64,000 bases of DNA from Pseudomonadota bacterium (lineage in GTDB: Bacteria > Pseudomonadota > Gammaproteobacteria > Steroidobacterales > Steroidobacteraceae). Shown piece after piece: positions 9,551 to 18,801 of the stretch. Numbering within the stretch: the stretch's first letter is position 1; the number at the start of each line of letters is the position of its first letter. A program made the position numbers and the translations under genes. The stretch spans positions 124,001 through 188,000 of the forward strand of contig JADJOO010000007.1 in NCBI GenBank assembly GCA_016713725.1, in the 5' to 3' direction. Below the pieces are notes generated by a model, which was not told where the DNA came from, did not search any database, and saw only the letters and a list, made by a program, of their open reading frames with translations.

Positions 9551-10318
9551 ATGAAGGCTGTAATTCTTGCGGGTGGACTCGGCACGCGCATTTCGGAGGA
9601 GTCGGGAGTCCGGCCAAAGCCCATGGTCGAGATCGGCGGTCGGCCTGTGCTCTGGCATATCCTCAAAATCTACTCCGCCTATGGCATCAATGATTTCGTG
9701 ATCTGCCTCGGCTACAAGGGCTACTTGATCAAGGAGTACTTTGCGAACTATTTCCTGCACATGTCAGACGTCACTTTCGACATGGCCCAGAATCGGATGA
9801 GGGTGCATCACCAGCACGCGGAACCCTGGCAGGTCACGCTCGTCGATACTGGCGAGGCCACGCAAACGGGCGGGCGCCTCAAGCAAGTGCGTTCCTACCT
9901 GGGTGACGACGATTTCTGTTTCACGTACGGCGATGGGTTGAGCAGCGTGAACGTTACCGAACTCGTGCAGTTTCATCGCCGGAACGGCACCATCGCGACT
10001 CTGACGGCCACGCAGCCTCCAGGCAGGTTTGGTTCGCTGGATGTGCACGGCACGTTGATCACTACATTTGCGGAAAAGCCCCGGGGTGACGGATCTCTCA
10101 TCAACGGCGGGTTCTTCGTGCTCTCGACGCGCGTATTCGACTATATCGACGGCGACGACACGGTATGGGAGCGTGGACCGTTGGAACGTCTCGCGCGCGA
10201 GCGCCAATTGTCGGCGTTCGTCCATGATGGATTCTGGCAACCGATGGACACGATGCGAGACAAGAATCTTCTGGAATCGCTCTGGCAGGCGGGTAAGGCA
10301 CCCTGGAAGGTATGGTGA
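9551..10318 (+). CDS. rfbF: Glucose-1-phosphate cytidylyltransferase
   Basis: Makes CDP-glucose from CTP and glucose 1-phosphate, the entry step to CDP-linked deoxysugars. The protein has 255 residues, close to the family norm of about 257. It shows the nucleotidyltransferase signature LAGGLGTRISEESGVRPKPM followed by VEIGGRP, and later YGDGLSSVN with the metal Asp. The ATG at 9551 (preceded by GAGGGG) puts this motif at the N-terminus as usual; a GTG at 9533 is less likely. Its end overlaps rfbG by 7 bp, and the pair is the standard first two steps of CDP-sugar synthesis. Confidence 0.93.
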   Translation: MKAVILAGGLGTRISEESGVRPKPMVEIGGRPVLWHILKIYSAYGINDFVICLGYKGYLIKEYFANYFLHMSDVTFDMAQNRMRVHHQHAEPWQVTLVDTGEATQTGGRLKQVRSYLGDDDFCFTYGDGLSSVNVTELVQFHRRNGTIATLTATQPPGRFGSLDVHGTLITTFAEKPRGDGSLINGGFFVLSTRVFDYIDGDDTVWERGPLERLARERQLSAFVHDGFWQPMDTMRDKNLLESLWQAGKAPWKVW

Positions 10319-11386
10319 GCGAATTCTGGCGAGGTCGGCGGGTCCTCGTGACCGGCCACACCAGGTTCAAGGGCGGCTGGCTCAGTGTCTGGCTGAAGCA
10401 GCTCGGGGCCGTCGTAACGGGCTACTCGCTACAGCCGCCGACCGAGCCAAACCTGTTCCATCTCGCGGGTATCGGCGACATCGTTGATTCCCGAATTGGC
10501 GACATACGCGACCTGGCAGGTTTTCACAGCATTCTGGTGGCATCCAGACCCGAGATCGTATTCCATCTCGCAGCACAACCAATGGTGCTGGGCGGGTATT
10601 TCGATCCTGTCGGGACCTTTGATATCAACGTAATGGGTACCGTGAACCTGCTGCAGTCGCTCAGGGCCGTGGAAGGCGTGCGCGCCGTCGTCAACGTCAC
10701 CACCGACAAGTGTTACGAAAACAGTAACAACGGGCGCGCCTTCGTTGAAGGGGATGCAATGGGTGGCGTAGAACCCTACGGGGCGAGCAAGGCCTGTGCG
10801 GAACTGGTTACTCGCGCAATGACATACGCGTTCTTTCCGGGCGACCGTCACGCAGATCACGGTGTTGCCGTGGCGACTGCACGCGCCGGGAATGTTATCG
10901 GTGGCGGCGATTGGGGTGCGAATCGATTGCTTCCCGATGTCGTCCGGTCATTTGCGCTCGGCGAGCCCGTGAAGATCCGTCATCCCGATTCGACATGACC
11001 TGGCAGCATGTCATTGATCTACTGCACGGCTACCTTGCTCTGGCTCAACGTCTTCACGAAGCCGGCCTGCATTCGGTGGAGGTTGGAATTTCGGCCCCGA
11101 TCATGACGGGTCGAAGCCTGTTTCGTGGGTGATCGATCGCTGCGTGCAGTGTTGGGGAGGCACAGCCAGCTGGGAGCTGGATAACGAAGCCTATCCGGCC
11201 GAAGCGCAGTTACTGCATCTCGATTGTGCCAAGGCACGTACGCTTCTCGGTTGGAGGCCGCGGTTACCACTAGAGCACGCGTTGGGGATGACTATTGAAT
11301 GGTATCGCGAAGTCATTCGAGGGGCCGACGCAATGAATCTGTGTTTGCGGCAGATTGATGAATTCAGCGGCCGGGGACCGGGCTGA
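10312..11386 (+). pseudogene. rfbG: CDP-glucose 4,6-dehydratase, reading frame broken twice
   Basis: Short-chain dehydrogenase that converts CDP-glucose to CDP-4-keto-6-deoxyglucose with bound NAD. Conserved pieces are spread over three frames: VLVTGHTRFKGGW, FHLAAQPMV, VTTDKCYEN and PYGASKACAEL (YxxxK) to about 10998; WQHVIDLLHGYLALAQRL from 11001; then NFGPDHDG, PVSWVIDRC and LLGWRPRLPLEHAL to the stop at 11384. Each junction is a net one-base loss (near 10995-11001 and 11078-11084). Joined, the protein is full length (about 358 residues). The second Gly of the usual GHTGFKG loop is Arg. Everything else is conserved, so sequencing error is as likely as true decay. Confidence 0.85.
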
Positions 11387-12621
11387 TGTACCAGGCCTGT
11401 CGTTCCTGTGGCGCCGGTTTGCGATTGTCCTTCTGCGATCTCGGCACCACGCCGTTCTCCAACTCGTTCGTTTCGGCCGACGAGCTCGATCGGAGCGAGA
11501 CCTACTATCCATTGCATGCGCGCGTTTGTGAGGCGTGCTGGCTGGTGCAGAATACCGGCATTCGAACCACCCGACACCATCTTCAATGCCGGCTACCCAT
11601 ACTTTTCCTCCTACTCGCATTCATGGCTGCACCATTGCGAGCAGTTCTGCACTGAAATCATGGCCGCGCGCCGGCTGGGTCCCCAGTCGCAAGTCGTCGA
11701 GATCGCGAGCAACGACGGCTATCTCCTGCAATACTTCAGCCGCGCCGGGATCCCCGTGCTGGGCGTGGAGCCCTCGGCGAACTGCGCGCAAGTCGCCGAG
11801 TCGAAAGGTATTCCCACGCTGGTGAAATTCTTCGGGCGCCAGACCGCGGTGCAGTTGCGGGCGGATGGTGTACGCGCCGATGTCGTCGTCGCTAACAACG
11901 TTCTGGCGCACGTTCCCGACCTCAATGATTTCGTAGCCGGCATCACGACGTTGCTTGCGCCAGGAGGTCTCGCTTCATTCGAGTTTCCGCATCTCCTCCG
12001 ACTGATCGAAGGGAATCAGTTCGATACCATTTATCACGAGCATTTCTCGTACTTTTCACTTGTCGCCGTCAAACAACTCCTCGATCGTCACGGACTCAGG
12101 CTGTTCGATGTCGTTGAAGTGCCGACCCACGGTGGTTCGTTACGAGTGCGGCCTGCATGCGGCACCGGGCGCAGCCGGCGCCAGGACGTGGTGGAACGAA
12201 AGTGCTGGGCGACGAGCTTCGTGCGGGGCTAGATGGGGCCGGTGCCTACACGAACTTCCAGGATCGCGTCACTGCAACGCGCATGGCACTGCTGGACTTC
12301 CTGCTGGTAGCGCGAAATGCGCGCAAGAAAGTCTGGGGTTATGGCGCCGCCGCAAAAGGCAATACGCTACTGAACTATTGTGGCGTGCGCTCTGACTTAC
12401 TCGAGGCAATCGTCGACCGAAGCCCGCACAAGCAAGGTCGGTACCTTCCCGGCACCCGCATTCCGGTGCGGACTCCGGAAGATATGATTGCTGCCCGACC
12501 TGACTACGTGCTGATTCTTCCCTGGAATCTGCGCCAGGAAATCGTCGAGTCAATGGCGGTCGTGCGCGAGTGGGGAGGCAAGTTCGTGATTCCCATTCCC
12601 GAGCCCATGGTGCTGTCGTGA
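11386..12621 (+). pseudogene. SAM-dependent sugar C-methyltransferase, two compensating frameshifts
   Basis: Class I methyltransferase of the NDP-sugar C-methyltransferase type (TylC3-like: zinc-binding N-domain, Methyltransf_13/14-like layout), about 410 residues if repaired. The N-terminal Cys pairs (YQACRSCGAG and CEACW) are in the first frame; the SAM domain (VVEIASNDGYLL, HEHFSYFS, VPTHGGSLRV) is in the next; the C-terminal domain (KVWGYGAAAKGNT) is back in the first. A base is gained near 11550 and lost near 12195. It overlaps the rfbG stop by one base. With rfbF/rfbG upstream and an epimerase downstream it probably makes a C-branched CDP-deoxysugar. Repair gives a normal family member. 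Confidence 0.8.
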
Positions 12622-13157
12622 TACTAAGGGAAACCGTCCTGTCAGGCGTCATGATCATCGAGCCGCGCGTGCATCTTGACGTCCGCGGTACGTTCTCCAC
12701 TCACTATTCTGACGCATGGTTCCTGGAACAGGGTCTTGAGTCTTCGTTCCGGCAGGCATCGACGTCGCGCAACGGCGCGGCGGGCACGTTGCGTGGCATG
12801 CATTGGCAAGGTTCGCCGTACCCGGAGGTGAAACTCGTGCGATGTGACCGGGGTGCCGTTTATGACGTCGTTCTTGACATGCGTCCGGATTCGCCGACTT
12901 TTCGCCGGTGGCACGCGCTGGAATTGAGCGAAGAGAACGATCTCGCCGTGTACGTTCCTGCTGGCTGCGCGCATGGCTATCAGACGTTACGACCGGATTC
13001 CTGGGTGACTTACCTGCTGAGTGGTTCGTATGAACCATCCAGCGCCCGCGGCGTACGCTGGGACGACCCCGCCTTCGCCATCGAATGGCCGGCCTGTCGT
13101 GAGAGAGTGATTTCGCACAAGGATGCAACCTATCCGGAGTACCAATTCGATGAGTGA
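12618..13157 (+). CDS. dTDP-4-dehydrorhamnose 3,5-epimerase-like sugar epimerase
   Basis: RmlC-type cupin of 179 residues. It shows the family landmarks DVRGTF, TLRGMHWQ (catalytic His), KLVRCDRGAVYDVVLDMR and PAGCAHGYQTL. RmlC epimerises C3 and C5 of a 4-keto sugar nucleotide; since the cluster makes CDP-4-keto-6-deoxyglucose, the substrate here is likely that compound or its methylated form. I start at the GTG at 12618, which overlaps the methyltransferase stop (GTGA); no ATG fits before the first beta strand. It overlaps the next gene by 8 bp, in line with a tightly coupled operon. Confidence 0.85.
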   Translation: MILRETVLSGVMIIEPRVHLDVRGTFSTHYSDAWFLEQGLESSFRQASTSRNGAAGTLRGMHWQGSPYPEVKLVRCDRGAVYDVVLDMRPDSPTFRRWHALELSEENDLAVYVPAGCAHGYQTLRPDSWVTYLLSGSYEPSSARGVRWDDPAFAIEWPACRERVISHKDATYPEYQFDE

Positions 13158-13820
13158 CCCGCTGCGGCCATTGATCCTGTGGGGAGCGGCGGGGCATTCG
13201 AAGGTGCTTGCAGAGTTTCTCAACGTTGCAGGCTTCTGCCCGGTGGCGGTGTTTGACAACAATGAGGCGCTGACGGAGTCGCCGCTGCTCAACGTGCCGT
13301 TGCGCGTCGGTCGGCACGGTTTCGAAGCGTGGCGCGCCGACTGGCATGAGTCGCCATTGTGGGGATTGCTGCCATCGGCGGCGCAAATGGCAATGCACGA
13401 CTCGAAATTCATGCGTTATTCGTGGAACGGGGTATCCAGGTGGCGACACTTGTGCATCCCCGCGGATACGTCGCAGCTACGGCCACCCTGGGAGTGGGAA
13501 CGCAGGTTCTGGTCAATGCGGCAGTCTGTGCGGACGCCATCCTCGGCGCGGCGTGCATCGTGAACACCGGAGCCAGTGTCGATCATGAATGCGTTCTAGG
13601 CGATGGCGTTCATGTGGGTCCTGGCGCGCGGATCGCCGGATGCGTGCGTGTCGGTCATTGCGCATTCGTCGGTGCAGGTGCGGTCGTCCTGCCCCGGGTT
13701 CGCATTGGCGAGAACGCGGTCGTCGGTGCGGGGGCGGTCGTCACAAGGGACGTCGCAGATGGGGTCGTATCATTCGGGAACCCGGCGCGAGTCGTCCGGG
13801 TCCGGGGGAGCGTAAAGTGA
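13150..13820 (+). pseudogene. PglD-like sugar O/N-acyltransferase, one frameshift
   Basis: Acetyltransferase of the NeuD/PglD type: a small Rossmann-like N-domain (LILWGAAGHSKVL) followed by a left-handed beta-helix of hexapeptide repeats (GAACIVNTGASVDHECVLG and later turns). The two parts are in different frames; the join is a one-base loss near 13351-13362, where SPLWG runs into IAAIGGANGNA. Repaired length is about 223 residues, normal for the family. It would acylate the sugar nucleotide made upstream, with acetyl-CoA as the usual donor. Start at ATG 13150 overlaps the preceding stop; the end overlaps the next gene by 4 bp. Confidence 0.82.
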
Positions 13821-14527
13821 ATTCAGACGAAGTGGCACGAATGGCGGCCGACAGTGACCTGCAGAAGGCGGCGCACGACGTGTTCCTGCGAAGTTGCGAA
13901 TACAAGTACTCGTACAATTTCAGCTGGATGGGCCGACCCATCATCCAGTACCCGCAGGACATGGTCGCAATGCAGGAGATCATCTGGGCGGTGCAACCCG
14001 ACCTGATTATCGAAACTGGCATCGCACACGGCGGCTCTCTCGTGTACTACGCATCACTCCTGGATCTGCAGGGCAAGGATGGCCTGGTTCTGGGAATCGA
14101 CATCGACATCAGGGCCCACAATAGGGTCGCCATCGAGACCCATCCCATGGCGCGCCGGATACAGATGATCGAGGGCTCGGCTGTCGATGCCGTGATCGTC
14201 CGCAAGGTTGCGGAAGTGGCCCGCCGCCGGAAACGTGTTCTGGTGACGCTCGATTCCAACCATACCCATGAGCACGTCCTGCGCGAACTCCAGCTGTACT
14301 CGCCCTTCGTCACCGTGGGCAGCTACCTGGTGGTCTTCGACACCGTAGTCGAGGACATGCCCAAGTCGATGTTTTCGGACCGCCCCTGGGGGCCTGGCGA
14401 CAGTCCCAAGACCGCAGTACACGAGTTTCTCAAGTCCAGCGACCGCTTTGAGATTGACCACGGTATCGAGCGCAAGCTTCTGTTCACCGTGGCGCCTGAC
14501 GGCTACCTGCGTTGCGTCAAGGCATGA
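13817..14527 (+). CDS. CmcI / cephalosporin-hydroxylase-family methyltransferase-like protein
   Basis: A 236-residue protein of the RMNT_CmcI family (cephalosporin hydroxylase, rhamnosyl O-methyltransferase). Visible are LIIETGIAHGGSL (SAM-binding loop), GIDIDIR, a conserved VTLDSNHTHEHVL and WGPGDSPKTAV. In glycan clusters this family most often O-methylates sugars, which is the likely role; hydroxylation is not excluded. The GTG at 13817 has a strong GGGGGAG in front and overlaps the acyltransferase stop. Its end overlaps the aminotransferase start (ATGA). The gene is intact. Confidence 0.8.
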   Translation: MNSDEVARMAADSDLQKAAHDVFLRSCEYKYSYNFSWMGRPIIQYPQDMVAMQEIIWAVQPDLIIETGIAHGGSLVYYASLLDLQGKDGLVLGIDIDIRAHNRVAIETHPMARRIQMIEGSAVDAVIVRKVAEVARRRKRVLVTLDSNHTHEHVLRELQLYSPFVTVGSYLVVFDTVVEDMPKSMFSDRPWGPGDSPKTAVHEFLKSSDRFEIDHGIERKLLFTVAPDGYLRCVKA

Positions 14528-15654
14528 CTGACGCAAGGATTCCGGTTTCTGGGCCGTGGATTACCGAGCGCGAGGTTCAGTACGTTGCCGATGCCACACG
14601 TTCGGCCTGGTACTCGAAGCATCACGTCTATCACGATAAGTTCGAGCGTGCCTTTGCCGAGTATCTCGGCGTCAAGCATACGATTGCCCTGCCATCGTGC
14701 ACGTCTGCAATTCACCTTGCGCTTGCCGCGCTGGGAGTTGGCGCAGGGGACGAGGTCATTGTCCCCGATGTAACTTGGATTGCATCGGCTGCGCCTGTCA
14801 CCTACCTCGGCGGCACCACGGTGTTCGCCGATATCGATGCGTTGAACTGGTGCATCGATCCTGCGAGCGTCGAAGCGCTATTGACTCCGCGTACGCGCGC
14901 GATCATTGCGGTCGAACTCTACGGCTCGATGCCGGATTGGGACGCGCTTCGCGACTTGTCCGTACGATACGAGATTCCCATCATCGAAGACGCTGCCGAG
15001 GCGATAGGGTCGCGATATCGAAACAGACCGGCCGGTTCGTTCGGCCAGGTCAGCGTGTTCAGTTTTCACGGTTCGAAGACGCTGACCACGGGTGAGGGCG
15101 GGTTGCTTGCGACGGACGACACTGCATTGTTCCAGCGCGCGCAGGTTCTACGTGACCACGGGCGCCCCATGGGTGACCGATACTTCCGCAACACCGAGGT
15201 CGCGTTCAAGTACAAGATGTCCAGCATGCAGGCCGCTCTCGGGCTCGCGCAACTCAAGCAAATCGATAAATTGGTTGCACGCAAACGCGAGATCTTCGGC
15301 TAGTATCGCGAACTGCTCGGCGATGTTCCAGGATTAAGCTTGAATGCCGAGCCTTCGGCTGTCGTAAACTCCGTTTGGATGTCGACGGTGGTGCTGGATG
15401 ATCGATACGAGATCACCAAGGAGCAAATGCTGGCGGGTCTCGATCGGCAGGCTATTGATAGCCGACCGTTTTTTTATCCGCTAAGCTCGCTCGAGGCGTA
15501 CGCCGGGCAGGAAGAAGCGTTCAAGGCGCGGGCTCGGAACGTGGTCAGTTACGCAATTTCGCCGCGGGCAATCAACCTGCCATCCGGTCTATCGCTCACC
15601 CGCAGTGAAGTGGAACGAGTTTCCCTGGCACTGCGGTCCACTATAGGTGCCTGA
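14524..15654 (+). pseudogene. DegT/DnrJ/EryC1 sugar aminotransferase with an in-frame TAG
   Basis: PLP-dependent sugar aminotransferase (376 codons, normal family length). It has the GDEVIVPDVTW segment, IIEDAAEAIG with the PLP-binding Asp, and the Schiff-base Lys in SFHGSKTLTTGEGG. Such enzymes aminate the keto group of an NDP-4-keto sugar (perosamine-synthase type), consistent with an amino-deoxysugar as the product of this cluster. A TAG at 15301-15303 splits the gene in the same frame: the residue before YRELL is normally Trp, so a single TGG-to-TAG change explains it. The frame continues to 15654 with family-like sequence. It may be a sequencing error or a recent nonsense mutation. Confidence 0.85.
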
Positions 15655-15680
15655 TCCGGCTGCAAGCAGCCGCTGGATCG
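15655..15680. terminator. Hairpin between two convergent genes
   Basis: GGCTGC-AA-GCAGCC forms a short GC-rich stem with further pairing outside (GATCC / GGATC with a bulge), exactly between the aminotransferase stop and the pilR stop. There is no clear T-run, so it is only a weak bidirectional terminator candidate. Confidence 0.35.
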
Positions 15681-15684
15681 CGGC

Positions 15685-17082
15685 CTACTCAATCCCCAGC
15701 TTCTTCACGCGATACCTGAGTTGCCGGAAAGTCATCCCCAGCAATTCCGCCGCCCTGGTCTTGTTATAGCGGGTCTGTTCGAGCGCACGGATGATGGCCT
15801 CACGCTGGATGTGCTCGAGCTGGCCCTCCAGTCCATCCGCGCCGCCTTCGCCTCCCAGGGCTGCATCCCGGCCCGCCATCTCGGGCAGGTCCGTCAGCAA
15901 CTGCCCCGGTTTCAGCTGAATGTCTTCCGGCTCGATGCGATCGTTCGAGCACAGCGTCACCGCGCGTTCGAGGATGTTCTCCAGTTCGCGCACGTTGCCC
16001 GGATACGAATAGGACAGCAGTTTGTCCATCGCCTCGTCGCTGATCTGCGGGCGCGTCACGCCGATCTGGCCGGCGATGCGATCCAGCAGCATTTCGATGA
16101 GCGGTGGCACGTCATCGAGGCGTTCCCGCAGTGCCGGCACCCGCAGCTCGATGACATTGATGCGGTAGTACAGATCCTCGCGGAATCTGCCGGACTTCAC
16201 GAGCTCGTCGAGCTTGCGATGCGTCGCCGACAGCACGCGCACATCGACCGGCGTCTCGCGCGTTTCGCCCACCGGTCGGATGGACTTTTCCTGGATCACG
16301 CGCAGCAGCTTGACCTGCATGTGCAGGGGCAGGTCCGCAACTTCGTCCAGGAACAGCGTGCCGCCCTCGGCCGAGTGGATCAGCCCTTCCTTGTCGCCCA
16401 CGGCGCCTGTGAAGCTGCCTTTCTTGTGGCCGAACAATTCGCTTTCCATCAGCTCGGACGGGATCGCGCCGCAGTTGACCGGCACGAACGGCCCGTCATG
16501 CCGCGGCCCCGTGTCGTGGATCAGCCGTGCGACCAGTTCCTTGCCGGTCCCTGAATCGCCCGCGATGTGGACCGGTGCCTGGCTGCGCGCGACCTTCGCG
16601 ATCATCTGCCGCAACTTCTGCATCGGCTTCGATTGACCCAGCAGCCGCAAGCCCGACGGCACGACGATGGATTGCGCGGCATCGAAGACCGCGCCGTCCG
16701 CGGAACGCAGCTTCAGCGTCGCCTTGATCAGCTTGCGCAGCGAGCCCAGGTCCAGCGGTTTTGAAATGAAATCGAAGGCGCCCAGCTTGAGCGCCCGCAC
16801 GGCCGTGTCGACGTTGCCATGCGCGGTGATCACGGCTACCGGCACGCCAGGGCGGTGGTGCTGGATCCAATCGACGATGTCGAGCCCGTCCCCGTCGGGC
16901 AGCCGCATGTCCGTCAGCACGAGGTCGAATCGTTCCGGGCCGAGCGCCTTGATCGCGCTTGCGTAATCACCCGCCGTCACGACTTCGATCTGCATGCGAC
17001 CGAGCGTGATGGACAGCAACTCGCGAATGTCAGGCTCGTCGTCGATGACCAGGGCGCGGGCGGGCGACTTGCGTTCGGTCAT
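15685..17082 (-). CDS. pilR: Sigma-54-dependent response regulator PilR
   Basis: NtrC-family activator of 465 residues that turns on pilA. The receiver domain carries the phospho-acceptor in LVLTDMRLPDGDG and the switch Lys (FDFISKPLD); the AAA+ domain has Walker A GDSGTGKE, the sigma-54 contact loop GSFTGA as usual in PilR, and GGTLFLDEVADLP; the C-terminal Fis-type helix-turn-helix is TRAAELLGMTFRQLRYRVKK. The start ATG shares one base with the pilS stop (TGATG), so the two are translationally coupled. Its target is present: the sigma-54 promoter at 2430-2445. Confidence 0.95.
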   Translation of the reverse strand: MTERKSPARALVIDDEPDIRELLSITLGRMQIEVVTAGDYASAIKALGPERFDLVLTDMRLPDGDGLDIVDWIQHHRPGVPVAVITAHGNVDTAVRALKLGAFDFISKPLDLGSLRKLIKATLKLRSADGAVFDAAQSIVVPSGLRLLGQSKPMQKLRQMIAKVARSQAPVHIAGDSGTGKELVARLIHDTGPRHDGPFVPVNCGAIPSELMESELFGHKKGSFTGAVGDKEGLIHSAEGGTLFLDEVADLPLHMQVKLLRVIQEKSIRPVGETRETPVDVRVLSATHRKLDELVKSGRFREDLYYRINVIELRVPALRERLDDVPPLIEMLLDRIAGQIGVTRPQISDEAMDKLLSYSYPGNVRELENILERAVTLCSNDRIEPEDIQLKPGQLLTDLPEMAGRDAALGGEGGADGLEGQLEHIQREAIIRALEQTRYNKTRAAELLGMTFRQLRYRVKKLGIE

Positions 17083-18731
17083 CAGTCCTTCCAGCGGCTC
17101 GGGTCGGCGAAAATGATGCGGAAAATGCTACCACCCCCGGGCCGCGGCTCGTAGAGCAGCAGTGCGCCATTCGTCTGGCACAGTTCTCGCGAGATGAACA
17201 AGCCGAGGCCGGTGCCGCCGGACCCGGTGGTGAAAAACGGTTCGAAGATGCGTTCTGCCTGCGCCTGGTCGACGCCGTTGCCGCGGTCCGCCACTTCGAC
17301 GAAGGGTCTTCCGGTGGCCGCGATGCGGCCCGCCCGGATATCGACGCGGGCCGTGGCATCCGGGCCCGCACCGTGGCGAAAGGCGTTGTCGCACAGGTTC
17401 CACAGCACCTGGTGCAGGTGCGAGGGGTCGAACTGCACGTCGATGCGGCCGACGTTTCGATCCATGTCGATGCGGAAAGACGTGTGATCGAGCTGCAGGG
17501 TCTGTTCGTACTCCGCGATGAACGCGGACAGCCAGTCCGTCACGTCCAGGCGTTCCTGCTTCGTCGTGTCGCGCCGGGACAGTTGCAGCACGTTCTCGAT
17601 GATGTGGCTGACCCGGACGCCGTTCTTCTCGATGATGTCCGTGAGGTGACGGTCGTCATCGGTGAGGCCCGGCGACTCCCGCAGCAGCTGGCCCGCGTGG
17701 CTCATTGCGCCGACCGGATTGCGGATCTCGTGCGCGATGCTGGCGCTCAACCGGCCCAGCGCGGCCAACTTCGACTGCTGCGCGCGAGCGGCGATGACGC
17801 TGGTGTCCTCCAGGAAGATCAGCACCGGACCGGACCCGCTCTCGGAGAGTGCCACGAAGTGTGGCCGGATCACGGTACCGCCATCGGCGCCTACGATTTC
17901 ACCCACGTTGTCGCGCCGACCCGCCGATTGCTTGCGCCACGCTTCCAGCGCGTACGACAGGCGCGGCGACACCGCAGCGAGGGCCGTGCCGCTCGGCACC
18001 GCGCCGCCGTGCAACAGCTGCGCGGCCGTTTCGTTGATGAGCCGAACGTTGTCGCTCGCGTCGACCACGAGGATGCTCTCGCGCAGATGCTGCACGATGA
18101 ATTCGTTCAGCTCGTTGAGGTTCGCAAGGTCGATCTCTCGCTGCCGGGCCAGCGCCTCGCTCTCCCGCAGTCGCATGGCGAACGGAACGGCGAGCAGAGT
18201 AATCGCGAACAGACTGGCTCCGGTCAGCCCGGTGATCAGGAAGTCCGACCGGAAGCTCTCGCCCTGCAGGAACGAGATCGTCGTCTCCACCAGCAGCGAC
18301 AATGCGACGAAGGATGTTCCGAGCAACGCAAATCGACGCGGCAGGATCGTGGCCGCCGCCCCCGTCGGCAGGACGAGCAGGGTCGCGAGCCCGCTCGCGA
18401 CGCCGCCGCTGGAGTGGATCAGCATGCCGATCGCCACTGCGTCGACCACCAGCTGGACCAGCGCCTGCCACTCGGCCGGCGGCATGCGGCTTTGAATGGT
18501 CTGTATGCAGATCAGGCCGAAGGCGAAGTACCCCACCGCGACGCTGATGAAGAGGCCGGGTTGGTGGCTGCCGACGCTGTTGCTCGGGGCGTTGAAGAAG
18601 AAGACCAGCAGCAGCAGCATCGGCAGCAGCAGGCGGAACACGTTCAGCAGCGACAGCACCCGCCACGGCAGCTCGATGCCGGTCGCCCCATGCAGGGATT
18701 CCTTCAGCTCGGTCCTGAGCACTCGCGCCAT
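17082..18731 (-). CDS. pilS: Sensor histidine kinase PilS
   Basis: Membrane sensor kinase of 549 residues paired with PilR. Six predicted membrane helices occupy about residues 25-200, as in known PilS proteins that sense pilin in the membrane. A PAS-like region follows, then the dimerisation/phospho-acceptor helix SIAHEIRNPVGAMSH and the ATPase domain with GSGGTGLGLFIS. The ATG at 18731 places a short basic segment before the first helix; the open frame continues upstream but without a sensible start. It is divergent from sucC across 70 bp. Confidence 0.93.
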   Translation of the reverse strand: MARVLRTELKESLHGATGIELPWRVLSLLNVFRLLLPMLLLLVFFFNAPSNSVGSHQPGLFISVAVGYFAFGLICIQTIQSRMPPAEWQALVQLVVDAVAIGMLIHSSGGVASGLATLLVLPTGAAATILPRRFALLGTSFVALSLLVETTISFLQGESFRSDFLITGLTGASLFAITLLAVPFAMRLRESEALARQREIDLANLNELNEFIVQHLRESILVVDASDNVRLINETAAQLLHGGAVPSGTALAAVSPRLSYALEAWRKQSAGRRDNVGEIVGADGGTVIRPHFVALSESGSGPVLIFLEDTSVIAARAQQSKLAALGRLSASIAHEIRNPVGAMSHAGQLLRESPGLTDDDRHLTDIIEKNGVRVSHIIENVLQLSRRDTTKQERLDVTDWLSAFIAEYEQTLQLDHTSFRIDMDRNVGRIDVQFDPSHLHQVLWNLCDNAFRHGAGPDATARVDIRAGRIAATGRPFVEVADRGNGVDQAQAERIFEPFFTTGSGGTGLGLFISRELCQTNGALLLYEPRPGGGSIFRIIFADPSRWKD

Positions 18732-18801
18732 GGACCGGCACTCTAGCAGAGGCGTCTTGGGGTAAACTGCCGAGCTTCGTCCAACCGCCCGATCGAGCCC
18801 C

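Noticed and set aside
15721..16554. Plus-strand open frame opposite pilR
   Set aside because: Shadow of pilR with no recognisable motif.
17373..18746. Plus-strand open frame of 457 codons opposite pilS
   Set aside because: No ribosome site or domain; low-complexity Gln/Arg sequence, a shadow of pilS.
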